Assembly (NCBI GenBank): GCA_017522255.1
Contig: JAFWZP010000118.1
Location: 1 to 38,430 of the forward strand
Direction: 5' to 3'
DNA: 38,430 bases
Source: Bacteroidales bacterium
GTDB lineage: Bacteria; Bacteroidota; Bacteroidia; Bacteroidales; P3
Every line of letters starts with the position of its first letter. The stretch's first letter is position 1. The position numbers and the translations under genes were made by a program. The notes under the pieces were generated by a model. That model saw only the letters and a list, made by a program, of their open reading frames with translations. It searched no databases and was not told the origin of the DNA. Shown here one piece after another: positions 31,315-38,430 of the stretch.

Positions 31315-33150
31315 ATGAAGAAGTCGATATTATCCTTATTGTTTGTTCCGCTATTGTTGGCAGGATGCGGTGGATTTTCTAAAATGGTTCAAAACAGCAA
31401 CACCATTCGTTATCAACCCACACCCAATCCAATGGAAACAATGGATGGAAAAGTTATGATTAAATTTGCCGGTTCTATACCAGCACAGTACTTTAACAAG
31501 AATGTGGCTGTTTTTATGCAACCAATATTGGTATGGAAAGGTGGTAACTTGCAGCTTAACCCCATCACTCTTAAAGGAGAAGAAGTAGAAGGCGAAGGTA
31601 TTACTATCAATTTCGAAAATGGTGGTCGTTTTGTGTATTCTGACGAGGTTGATTTCAAACCCGGTATGGAATTGGCAAAAGTTATTTTGGCTCCTATCGT
31701 TTATCCTTGTAAGGAAACCGATGACGAATGCGTATTTTCGCAAGATTTGGTGAAAAAATTCCCTAAAGCTCAAGTGTTTGACACCGTGGTTATTGCTGAT
31801 GGAGTGTGCAACACCTCTGCTTTGGTATCGATAATAGGTGCTATTTCGGTAGCGCCTACCAATTACGACAAAACCAAGGGTATAACCGAAACAGCAGATA
31901 TTTATTATCCAAATGGTAGTGCCAAACACGATTGGAATTACTTTGTAAACAAAAAGTTTAATGCACAATCGAATTACGAAGATTTGAAAAAAGTGATTTT
32001 GCGTGATGGTATGCCAAAGCAAATAAACGTAACAGGTTGGTCATCGCCCGAAGGTGAAGAAACTGCAAACGTAGACCTATCGAAAAAAAGAGCTGAAGAA
32101 GGTGCTCAATTGGCTAATGAACTTCTTGATGATGTAATAAAAACAATGGCAGAACGTGCCAATATAAAAGCAAAAGATTTTCCATATTACAAACATAAAT
32201 TGTTGAAAGAAGTAGTAGTTACTACTACAGCAGCCGGCGAAGACTGGACTCACTTTGTAACTATGGTAGAAAACTCTACAATAGAAGACCGCAATGCTAT
32301 CATCAACGTGGTAGAAACTCAACGTAATGTGATAAAACGTGAACAAATGATACGTAATATGACATTGATATTCCCTGAATTGGAAAGAGATATCTTCCCC
32401 GATTTGCGTCGTTGTCAGATAGCTTTGTATTACCCATTGGCTCGCAAAACCGATCAAGAACTTGCCAAAATAGCTACTCTTTATCCTCAAGAATTGACTT
32501 TCGAAGAACTTATGTATGCCGCTTACATCAATCATAGTTATGTTACAAAACTAAAACTATATAAATGGGCTACAGAACATTACAGCAAAGAATGGTCGGC
32601 ATGGAACAATGCAGGTGCTGCTGCTTTCCAATTGGAAAACTTTAGCGAAGCCGAAAGATTTTTGAATGTAGCTAAACAAATGGAACCAAACAACCCTGAA
32701 GTATTGAACAATTTAGGTTTGTTGGCATTGGCTAAGAAAGATTACACTTTGTCGGAACATTACTTTAACGAAGCCATAAAATATGGTAGTCGCGAAGCTG
32801 AAAACAATCTTCCTATACTATATTTGAAACATGGTGATTACGAAAAAGCATTGGATCTTTTGAAAACTAAACAATGTACTTATAACTTGGCTTTTGCTCA
32901 ACTTATGACTGATAACACAAGCGGAGCCATACGTACTTTGGACTGCTGTTTGGAACAAACACATCAAGTAGCTTATTTGCGTGCTGTTTGTTATGCCAGA
33001 TTAGACGACTTGGCAGGTGTGTTGGAAAACTTGAAGTATGCTTGCGACGAAGAACCGCTTATCTATAAACCAAAAGCTGTTTTGGATATAGAGTTCAGAA
33101 AATATTGGGATAATGCTGATTTCAAAGAAATAGTAAAGAAATACGAATAA
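31315..33150 (+). CDS. TPR-repeat outer-membrane-type lipoprotein
   Basis: A 611-aa lipoprotein: signal MKKSILSLLFVPLLLAGCGG with the lipidated Cys at 18. The middle (about 230-275) contains INVTGWSSPEGEETANVDLSKKRAEE, which is like the peptidoglycan-binding loop region of OmpA-type domains. Residues about 435-560 form tetratricopeptide repeats (WNNAGAAAFQLENFSEAERF, VLNNLGLLALAKKDYTLSEHYF, and following helices). This suggests a periplasm-facing lipoprotein that binds cell wall and scaffolds other proteins. Codon use and length suggest good expression. No operon partner: a terminator lies between it and pssA. Confidence 0.85.
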   Translation: MKKSILSLLFVPLLLAGCGGFSKMVQNSNTIRYQPTPNPMETMDGKVMIKFAGSIPAQYFNKNVAVFMQPILVWKGGNLQLNPITLKGEEVEGEGITINFENGGRFVYSDEVDFKPGMELAKVILAPIVYPCKETDDECVFSQDLVKKFPKAQVFDTVVIADGVCNTSALVSIIGAISVAPTNYDKTKGITETADIYYPNGSAKHDWNYFVNKKFNAQSNYEDLKKVILRDGMPKQINVTGWSSPEGEETANVDLSKKRAEEGAQLANELLDDVIKTMAERANIKAKDFPYYKHKLLKEVVVTTTAAGEDWTHFVTMVENSTIEDRNAIINVVETQRNVIKREQMIRNMTLIFPELERDIFPDLRRCQIALYYPLARKTDQELAKIATLYPQELTFEELMYAAYINHSYVTKLKLYKWATEHYSKEWSAWNNAGAAAFQLENFSEAERFLNVAKQMEPNNPEVLNNLGLLALAKKDYTLSEHYFNEAIKYGSREAENNLPILYLKHGDYEKALDLLKTKQCTYNLAFAQLMTDNTSGAIRTLDCCLEQTHQVAYLRAVCYARLDDLAGVLENLKYACDEEPLIYKPKAVLDIEFRKYWDNADFKEIVKKYE

Positions 33151-33191
33151 TATTTTCATAGCTTTGAGTTAATATAAAACTTTTATATTTT

Positions 33192-33242
33192 GAAGAATCT
33201 GATAAAGTATTTAAAATAATCTTTTTCGGATTCTTCTTTTTT
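33192..33242 (+). terminator. Intrinsic terminator after the TPR lipoprotein gene
   Basis: GAAGAATCTGA at 33192-33202 pairs with TCGGATTCTTC at 33226-33236 (one G-U pair), followed by six T. The loop is long (23 bases). Confidence 0.65.
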
Positions 33243-33257
33243 AATTAAAACACTTGT

Positions 33258-33995
33258 ATGAAACGACAAATACCAAATATCATTACGTTGTCAAACCTTA
33301 TATGTGGTACTTTGGCAACCTGGCAGGCACTGCAAGGCAATCTTGTGTATGCTGCTTTGTTTATCTTTATGGGTGCTATCTTCGACTTCTTCGACGGTAT
33401 GGTGGCACGCTTGCTTAAAGTGCAATCGGCTATGGGCAAGGAATTGGATTCGCTATCCGATGTGGTTACCTTTGGAGTGGCACCTGGTTTTATAGTGTTC
33501 GAATTGTTAGATAGAACTATTCCTGTTGATACGGGATTTGGGTGGCTGAAATTCGTGGCTTTGCTGATGCCTGCATTATCATCGTATAGATTGGCAAAAT
33601 TCAACCTCGACGAGCGTCAAACATCTTCGTTTATAGGTCTTCCCACTCCGGCCAATGCTATGGTGTGGGCTGCATATGGTATTATTATTTCGGCAGGAGG
33701 CACTGCACAGCTTGTTCCATTCGCTTTTTTCGACGAGGCTGTAGTTGTGGCTCTTATGTCGAACTATGTATTGATACTTGTTCTTTCGATACTGCTATCT
33801 GTATCATTGGTGTTGGAAGTGCCTTTGTTTGCTTTAAAGTTTAAAAACTTTTCGTGGACTGACAATAAATTGAGGTATTCGTTCCTTATTGTAGATGCGT
33901 TGCTTTTGGTGTTGTTGGGCGTGTATGCAGTACCGATAATAATATTGTTATATGTACTGCTTTCGATAGCTGCCAATAGTACTAAGAATAAATAA
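33258..33995 (+). CDS. pssA: CDP-diacylglycerol-serine O-phosphatidyltransferase
   Basis: A 245-aa membrane enzyme that makes phosphatidylserine from CDP-diacylglycerol and serine, the precursor of phosphatidylethanolamine. The CDP-alcohol phosphotransferase signature is complete: D43, D46-G47, A50-R51, G60, D64 and D68 in DFFDGMVARLL followed by GKELDSLSD. NIITLSNLICG at the start is typical of bacterial type II PssA. Six to eight hydrophobic helices are visible. It begins 16 bp after a terminator. The next gene follows after 29 bp and may be co-transcribed. Confidence 0.93.
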   Translation: MKRQIPNIITLSNLICGTLATWQALQGNLVYAALFIFMGAIFDFFDGMVARLLKVQSAMGKELDSLSDVVTFGVAPGFIVFELLDRTIPVDTGFGWLKFVALLMPALSSYRLAKFNLDERQTSSFIGLPTPANAMVWAAYGIIISAGGTAQLVPFAFFDEAVVVALMSNYVLILVLSILLSVSLVLEVPLFALKFKNFSWTDNKLRYSFLIVDALLLVLLGVYAVPIIILLYVLLSIAANSTKNK

Positions 33996-34024
33996 TATTT
34001 TGTATAACAATAAACAAGTATAAG

Positions 34025-35761
34025 ATGAAAGCATCTGATTATATAGTTTCGTATCTTGCTCAAAATGGAGTTGATGTTGTGTTTGGATATATAGGTGGAA
34101 TGATTACCCATTTGGTAGACTCGTTGGGCAAAAGCGACGAGGTGAGATTTGTGCAAACCTACCATGAACAAACCGCTTCGATGGCAGCAGAGGGTTATGC
34201 TTTGGAAAGCGGTAAGATAGGGGTGGCTATATCCACAAGTGGACCTGGCGCTACAAATATGGCCACTGGTATAGCTGATGCTTATTTTGGAAATATTCCT
34301 GTGGTGTATATAACAGGACAGGTGAATACATATGAATATAAATACGATAAACCAATACGTCAACAAGGCTTTCAGGAAACAGATGTGGTAAGCATTGTTA
34401 AGCCTATTACCAAGTATGCTGTAATGGTCGATAAACCCGAAAATTTGTGCTTTGAGTTAGAAAAGGCCATACATATAGCTACCACAGGTCGCAAGGGGCC
34501 TGTTTTGATTGATTTGCCGATGAATATTTCGAGGGCTGATATAAATCCCGAACAAATGAGACATTATGAGCCTGAAACGCCTCAGAAGTCTCAAATAGAC
34601 ATATCGCTTTTGGCAGATGCATTAAGCAAAGCAAAATACCCTATGGTGCTTGTAGGAGGTGGTTGTATCGATGCTCGGGAAGAGGTAGATGTCTTTGTGA
34701 GAAAATACAATTTGCCTGTGGTGGTTTCGCTAATGGGAAAGGGCATTGTTGACGAAACTTACGAAAACTATTTGGGTATGATAGGTAGTTATGGCAATAG
34801 GTGTGCCAATCTCTCGTTTGCCAAGGTAGATTTACTTATCGCACTTGGGTCGAGGTTGGATACAAGGCAGACCGGTGCCAAAATAGATGGTTTTGTACCC
34901 AATGGAAAAATAATACATGTAGATATTGATGATAATGAGTTGAAATGTCATCGAATACTTAATAGGATACTGTTTAATACTGATGTGTCTGCATTTCTTA
35001 CTCAAGTGTTGCAAGCCGATATGGCGTTTAGTACTTCTTTAGGTTGGATAGAATGGTTGCAACAAATTAAGCAAAAATATAGTCAAGAGCAAGAGGTAGC
35101 TCGATTTGTAAGCAACAAAGCCCCTTATATGGTTATGCAGGAATTGAATAAGATAACCAAACAAGGTGATATTATCACTGCTGATATTGGGCAGAATCAG
35201 ATGTGGGCTGCTCAAACCATAGCTATGAAACCTAATCAACGCTTTGTTACGAGTGGAGGACTTGCTCCTATGGGATTTTCTTTGCCAGTGGCGATAGGAA
35301 TGGCTTTTGCTAATCCATCCAAAGCTATTTATTGTATTACTGGTGACGGAGGATTGCACATGGCTGTTCAGTCGTTACTACTAATATCTCAGTATAAATT
35401 GAATATTAAAGTTATAGTGATGAATAATTCAGTTTTGGGAATGATAACTCAATTTCAGCATTTGTATTTTGATAGTCGTATGTATGCTACCACTCAGCAA
35501 GGTGGCTATATTTTGCCATCGTTAGAAGATATAGCCAAGGCTTATAATTTGCCATACTATCAGGTGGACGGCTCTTGCCCATGTTTTAAACAAGAACTAC
35601 AGAAAGGTGGATGTATAGTAGATTGCTTGATAGGCGAAAGCACTGTGGTGAGCCCTAAATTGGAGTATGATAAACCTATTTATAATATGTTGCCATTACT
35701 CGATGATGGCGAAATAAAATTCCTCTGTAGCCAACTCGATGGTAACGAAGATTGCCTATAA
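34025..35761 (+). CDS. Acetolactate-synthase-like thiamine diphosphate enzyme
   Basis: A 578-aa ThDP-dependent enzyme with the three domains of acetohydroxyacid synthase. Glu48 in YHEQTASMAAEGYA activates the cofactor. The central domain (VLVGGGCID) may bind FAD. The C-terminal domain carries ITGDGGLHMAVQSL and the distal NNS of the Mg-diphosphate motif. No regulatory small subunit or ilv gene adjoins, and the sequence resembles stand-alone members often found in surface-polysaccharide loci, so biosynthesis of branched-chain amino acids should not be assumed. Location behind pssA is uninformative. The thiamine operon at 24580-27079 would supply its cofactor, as for any ThDP enzyme. Confidence 0.85.
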   Translation: MKASDYIVSYLAQNGVDVVFGYIGGMITHLVDSLGKSDEVRFVQTYHEQTASMAAEGYALESGKIGVAISTSGPGATNMATGIADAYFGNIPVVYITGQVNTYEYKYDKPIRQQGFQETDVVSIVKPITKYAVMVDKPENLCFELEKAIHIATTGRKGPVLIDLPMNISRADINPEQMRHYEPETPQKSQIDISLLADALSKAKYPMVLVGGGCIDAREEVDVFVRKYNLPVVVSLMGKGIVDETYENYLGMIGSYGNRCANLSFAKVDLLIALGSRLDTRQTGAKIDGFVPNGKIIHVDIDDNELKCHRILNRILFNTDVSAFLTQVLQADMAFSTSLGWIEWLQQIKQKYSQEQEVARFVSNKAPYMVMQELNKITKQGDIITADIGQNQMWAAQTIAMKPNQRFVTSGGLAPMGFSLPVAIGMAFANPSKAIYCITGDGGLHMAVQSLLLISQYKLNIKVIVMNNSVLGMITQFQHLYFDSRMYATTQQGGYILPSLEDIAKAYNLPYYQVDGSCPCFKQELQKGGCIVDCLIGESTVVSPKLEYDKPIYNMLPLLDDGEIKFLCSQLDGNEDCL

Positions 35762-35767
35762 AAGTAA

Positions 35768-35797
35768 GCAGCACCCCTTTTCACAAAGGAGTGCTGC
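35768..35797. terminator. Hairpin between convergent genes
   Basis: GCAGCACCCCTTT at 35768-35780 pairs with AAAGGAGTGCTGC at 35785-35797 (12 of 13) over a 4-base loop. It can serve both the plus-strand ThDP-enzyme gene and the minus-strand hibernation factor gene. T tracts are weak. Confidence 0.65.
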
Positions 35798-35817
35798 TCA
35801 AAAATCTACTATAAGAT

Positions 35818-36204
35818 TTATGCTTCTTCTATTTCCATTTCGTCATCGTCGTCATCAACGATTGGTTCTTTAGAAATTTCGTACAAATCTGTTTTTAAAT
35901 CGCCGTTCTTTTTATTGAACTTTTCTTTGTACTTGCTCAATTGATTCTTGGTTGCATCTACAGCTTGTAGCACTGCATCTTCAAACGAATCGGCCTGCTT
36001 GCTGTTGAACAGTGTTTGTCCTGGCAAAACAAGTTGAATTTCTGCAATTTTGTTGTTATCTGTTTCAGGTTTATCTACCTTTAGGATAACGTCGCATGAG
36101 GTGATGTTGTCAAAAGTGCGTTCGAGTTTCGAAACTTTGTCGGTTACGAACTTTTCTAATTTAGAATCTGCTTTAAATTTGACTGAGTTAATCTTTATAT
36201 TCAT
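35818..36204 (-). CDS. hpf: Ribosome hibernation-promoting factor, HPF/YfiA family
   Basis: A 128-aa protein with the HPF/RaiA fold at residues 1-100: MNIKINSVKFKADSKLEKFV and the KLERTF helix, then the beta strands VILKVDKPE and AEIQLVLPGQ, and the second helix FEDAVLQAVDATKNQLSKYK. It binds the 30S decoding region to silence ribosomes in stationary phase. The C-terminal 25 residues are strongly acidic (DDDDDEMEIEE) and not the long dimerisation domain of long HPFs, so this is a short-type factor with a tail. It is 15 bp after the recombinase gene and co-transcribed with it. Confidence 0.9.
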   Translation of the reverse strand: MNIKINSVKFKADSKLEKFVTDKVSKLERTFDNITSCDVILKVDKPETDNNKIAEIQLVLPGQTLFNSKQADSFEDAVLQAVDATKNQLSKYKEKFNKKNGDLKTDLYEISKEPIVDDDDDEMEIEEA

Positions 36205-36219
36205 AAAAACCTCCTTGTT

Positions 36220-37113
36220 TTATGCTCTTGGATGAGCTGATTTATAAATTTTCTTCAACTTCTCTACCGTGTTGTGTGTATACACTTGCGTGGCTGCCAA
36301 ACTGCTGTGTCCCAAAAGTTCTTTTATGGCATTAATGTCGGCACCATTGTTTAACAAGTGTGTAGCAAAGCTATGTCGTAATACGTGAGGGCTTATACGC
36401 TCTGCATTAGATACTTTCGACATGTATTTCTTTACTATTGCACCCACTGTCGAGGCTGAAAGTGGTTTGCCTTTGTCGTTTACAAATAGCCTTTCTGTAT
36501 CACTTTCAACAACACTATAACGTAGATCAATATAATTTAGTATATCATGTTTCAAATCTTGTTCTATTGGAATAATTCTTTCTTTGTTTCTTTTGCCAAG
36601 TACCTTTATTGTATTGTTTTCAAAATCAATACTATTATCGCATAATCCTACAAGTTCGGCTCTGCGTATGCCTGTGGCATAAAATATTTCTATGATAAGA
36701 AAATCTCTTACTCCTTCGAATGTTTCTGGAAATAGAGGTTGTTCCGAAAGTTTTTCCATCTCACTTTCGCGAAAAAATACTGGTAATTGTGGTTGTATTT
36801 TAGGAGAGGTGATTTTGGCAAAAAAATCTATAGATGTTATTTTTTGTTTTCTAAGGTATTTGTTCCATGAACGTAATGCTGCCAATTTGCGGCATACACT
36901 GCGTGCCGATAGTTTATCTTCTTCGAGTAATTTCATTTCCCATTGACGGATTAATAACGAACTGATATTTTCAACATCATAGACCTCGTTTTGTTCCAAA
37001 AAATCGAGAAAAGAACCCAAATCTTGGCTGTATGCAACCACAGTCAAAGTCGACAATCTTCGTTCAATTGATATATAATCAATAAATTGTGATATGGATT
37101 GATTTATTTTCAT
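36220..37113 (-). CDS. xerC: Tyrosine recombinase, XerC type
   Basis: A 297-aa integrase-family protein, the usual XerC/D length. The N-terminal SAM-like DNA-binding domain spans about 1-90. The catalytic residues are R150 (ATGIRRAEL), K174, H243 and R246 (HVLRHSFATHL), H269 (LLGHSSL) and Y278 (QVYTH). Such proteins resolve chromosome dimers at dif. The neighbouring hpf and rpsU match the conserved order I recall for this phylum and argue for a housekeeping Xer rather than a mobile integrase. The ATG at 37113 is preferred over an upstream in-frame TTG. TATCTTCG on the minus strand at 37124-37117 resembles a -7 box so close that a nearly leaderless mRNA is possible. Confidence 0.9.
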   Translation of the reverse strand: MKINQSISQFIDYISIERRLSTLTVVAYSQDLGSFLDFLEQNEVYDVENISSLLIRQWEMKLLEEDKLSARSVCRKLAALRSWNKYLRKQKITSIDFFAKITSPKIQPQLPVFFRESEMEKLSEQPLFPETFEGVRDFLIIEIFYATGIRRAELVGLCDNSIDFENNTIKVLGKRNKERIIPIEQDLKHDILNYIDLRYSVVESDTERLFVNDKGKPLSASTVGAIVKKYMSKVSNAERISPHVLRHSFATHLLNNGADINAIKELLGHSSLAATQVYTHNTVEKLKKIYKSAHPRA

Positions 37114-37126
37114 GATGCGAAGATAC

Positions 37127-37166
37127 AAAAAAAAATGTTTATAAAGAAATTTATAAACATTTTTTT
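37127..37166 (-). terminator. Intrinsic terminator of rpsU
   Basis: AAAAAAATGTTTATAAA at 37129-37145 and TTTATAAACATTTTTTT at 37150-37166 form a perfect 17-bp AT stem with loop GAAA. On the minus strand it ends in a run of nine T. Confidence 0.75.
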
Positions 37167-37188
37167 CTGATCCAAGATAGAAAACTAT

Positions 37189-37386
37189 CTATTTGTCAAG
37201 CATCTCTTGGTGTAATTTTTGGATGTAGATAGCTTTCAATCTACGTTCCCTTGCTTTTACAGAAGGCTTGGTGAATTTTTGACGTTCACGCAATTCTTTT
37301 ACAACACCAGTTTTTTCAAATTTACGTTTTAGCTTCTTCAAAGCTCTTTCTACGTTGTCACCTTCTTTAATAGGAACAATAATCAT
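37189..37386 (-). CDS. rpsU: 30S ribosomal protein S21
   Basis: A 65-aa S21 protein, the small-subunit component near the anti-Shine-Dalgarno region. It has the typical start MIIVPIKEGDNVERALKKLK, the arginine-rich helix (KELRERQKFTKPSVKARERR) and a basic tail of normal Bacteroidota length. It lies 57 bp downstream of rpmB and is probably co-transcribed with it, with a strong terminator separating it from the recombinase gene. Confidence 0.96.
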   Translation of the reverse strand: MIIVPIKEGDNVERALKKLKRKFEKTGVVKELRERQKFTKPSVKARERRLKAIYIQKLHQEMLDK

Positions 37387-37443
37387 TTTTAATACCTCTT
37401 TCTTTCTTTAAGATTAATAATTTATTCTTTTACTTCTAAAATT

Positions 37444-37683
37444 CTACAATTGAATGTGACCTGCTTCTACAGCATCGGTAAGAGCAGCTAAGATGCCTTT
37501 CTTGTTGATGATGCGCATGCCTTTGGCAGACACTTTCAATGTTATCCACAAATCCTCTTCGGGAATGTAGAATTTCTTTGTTTGAAGATTTGGATAAAAT
37601 CTTCTTTTTGTTTTGATGTTTGAGTGAGACACATTGTTTCCTGTCATCACTTTTTTACCTGTTATTTCGCAAATTCTTGACAT
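37444..37683 (-). CDS. rpmB: 50S ribosomal protein L28
   Basis: A 79-aa L28 protein: [21 protein letters not shown] at the start, [17 protein letters not shown], and [14 protein letters not shown] near the end are all diagnostic. In many Bacteroidota rpmB is followed by rpmG and a DUF4295 gene; here rpsU follows instead, so the usual cluster is rearranged. The upstream gap is T-rich on the plus strand; a box near GAAATTTG on the minus strand (about 37733-37726) may be its promoter. Confidence 0.96.
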   Translation of the reverse strand: MSRICEITGKKVMTGNNVSHSNIKTKRRFYPNLQTKKFYIPEEDLWITLKVSAKGMRIINKKGILAALTDAVEAGHIQL

Positions 37684-38219
37684 TTTGTTATATCTTTTTT
37701 TAAGAACTTTATTCGTTGAAAATGAATTGCAAATTTCCGAAATTTATTTGACATGGCAAAATTTTTTTTGCTCTTTGAGTGATTTTTTTTTCTATAAAAG
37801 ATTCTTTTCACAATCGTTTTCTTTTATAAATATCTGTTTGTCATTTATTTTTGTAGATTGTTCCTCGATGATTTTTTTTGCTACTTTTTTTGTCATTTTG
37901 TTGATATTTACACCTCATTTTGTTGATAATTTGTCATTTTTTTATCCCAAAACTACAAATTTGATACTCAAAATTGCATTTTTTCTCTCGAAAAACTTAA
38001 AATATTCTTGAGGTTTATTTTTAGATGTTTTGCAACAAATTTATATCCATACAATGAGTATGCTTTTATCAATTTTCGGCTATAGAATTTTTTGTATTTG
38101 AGAAATATATTTTCTTAAACAGTATGACATACAACTTCTTTTACATTGTTTTAATTGTCATGTAATCAGTAGTTTGGTTGCTTTTGGGCGATAAAAATGC
38201 ATGTTTTGTCGCAAAAAAG
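37684..38219. other. 536-bp extremely T-rich gap
   Basis: The plus strand is dominated by T runs, so the minus strand is A-rich. CATTTTGTTGATA is repeated at about 37894 and 37915. A minus-strand 34-codon frame (37896-37792, MTKKVAKKIIEEQST...) and a plus-strand frame up to 38011 exist, but both are low complexity and I do not accept them as genes. Confidence 0.4.
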
Positions 38220-38251
38220 TTTGTGTGGTATCGAAAATATGTGTAAATTTG
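38220..38251 (+). promoter_or_regulatory. Promoter of the right-end lipoprotein gene
   Basis: TTTG at 38220-38223, a 20-base spacer and TAAATTTG at 38244-38251; the start codon is 44 bases downstream. Confidence 0.75.
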
Positions 38252-38295
38252 CACTATCAATAACATAAGTATAAACAAATAAATACTGCAGAAAA

Positions 38296-38430
38296 ATGAA
38301 AAAAACATTTAGATTTTTGCTAATGGGTATAATGGCTGTATCTATGGCATTTACATCGTGTAAAGACGATGAAGAAGACTCAAAACCACAACCCGAACAA
38401 ACTTCGTTTTCGTATAACTTGGAGGGCGAA
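38296..38430 (+). CDS. Lipoprotein, partial (N-terminus only)
   Basis: The first 45 codons of a gene that continues beyond the window. A lipoprotein signal is clear: basic MKKTFRF, hydrophobic LLMGIMAVSMAF and the lipobox TSC at about residue 22, followed by an acidic stretch (KDDEEDSKPQPE) that resembles the surface-export signal of Bacteroidota lipoproteins (acidic residues soon after the lipidated Cys). A surface-exposed protein is therefore likely. Nothing can be said about its function from this part. Confidence 0.85.
   Translation, partial: MKKTFRFLLMGIMAVSMAFTSCKDDEEDSKPQPEQTSFSYNLEGE

Noticed and set aside
36220..37113. Integrase of a mobile element
   Set aside because: Length and neighbours (rpsU, hpf) fit a housekeeping Xer recombinase; no attachment-site repeats or cargo are seen nearby.
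37542..37550. TTATCCACA, a perfect DnaA box
   Set aside because: It is a single site inside rpmB; similar 9-mers at 14889 and 21712 are also isolated, so there is no cluster suggesting an origin.
37792..37896. Minus-strand 34-codon Lys-rich frame
   Set aside because: Lys richness follows from the A-rich strand; no conserved feature or promoter is visible.
37634..38011. Plus-strand 125-codon frame rich in Phe and Leu
   Set aside because: It overlaps rpmB antisense, lies in T-rich low-complexity DNA and has no promoter or recognisable motif.

Overview
The window looks like a piece of a Bacteroidota (Bacteroidales-type) chromosome. It is AT-rich and has few Shine-Dalgarno sites. Many genes are preceded by the phylum's promoter pattern, a TTTG or TTG followed about 19-21 bases later by TAnnTTTG (for example 3946-3977, 11562-11592, 20246-20276, 38220-38251). 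Lipoproteins, an IgA-type M64 peptidase, a FISUMP-domain protein and Bacteroidota-type neighbours (DUF4175, GHKL ATPase, ybeY, mnmG) agree. I cannot name a genus. The phosphate butyryltransferase hints at butyrate or branched-acid energy metabolism.

Layout. 1-9734 is core: a partial SDR oxidoreductase, a large coiled-coil DUF4175 membrane protein, an RsbW-like ATPase, ybeY, mnmG, menA, a CPBP intramembrane protease and a stand-alone Cas4-like nuclease. Two parS-like 16-mers lie 2 kb apart around mnmG. 9735-11352 holds ptb and a single-PAS protein, each followed by a strong terminator.

11353-14529 is the most unusual region. A perfect promoter drives a structured leader of about 310 nt, then a radical SAM/SPASM enzyme with an RRE-like N-terminus. 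A 34-codon gene follows whose last 20 residues fall into five four-residue blocks led by Cys or an aromatic residue, then a strong hairpin and a protein resembling a degenerate kinase. I read this as a RiPP (modified peptide) locus.

14530-24580 is accessory DNA: a short inverted-repeat-bounded element, small membrane protein and lipoprotein genes, a DUF1016/YhcG nuclease, a glutaminyl-cyclase-like M28 lipoprotein with a Rieske-like partner, an HU-like gene that runs into a 22-bp palindromic tandem array, and a putative restriction-modification pair (EcoRI-family methyltransferase plus DUF262-HNH nuclease) split by a dinD gene between exact 39-bp direct repeats. A frameshifted gene remnant follows. 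A dispersed hairpin family (three copies, around TTATCCCATATAT) punctuates this stretch.

24580-28879 (minus strand) carries lysS and then a translationally coupled M64 peptidase / PnuC-family transporter / thiamine pyrophosphokinase operon, probably for thiamine uptake and activation. 29079-35761 (plus strand) has a secreted protein of unknown family, a second 22-bp palindromic array, a TPR lipoprotein, pssA and an acetolactate-synthase-like enzyme. 35818-37683 (minus strand) has rpmB, rpsU, a XerC-type recombinase and a ribosome hibernation factor. The window ends in the first 45 codons of another lipoprotein. I saw no tRNA, rRNA or CRISPR array.
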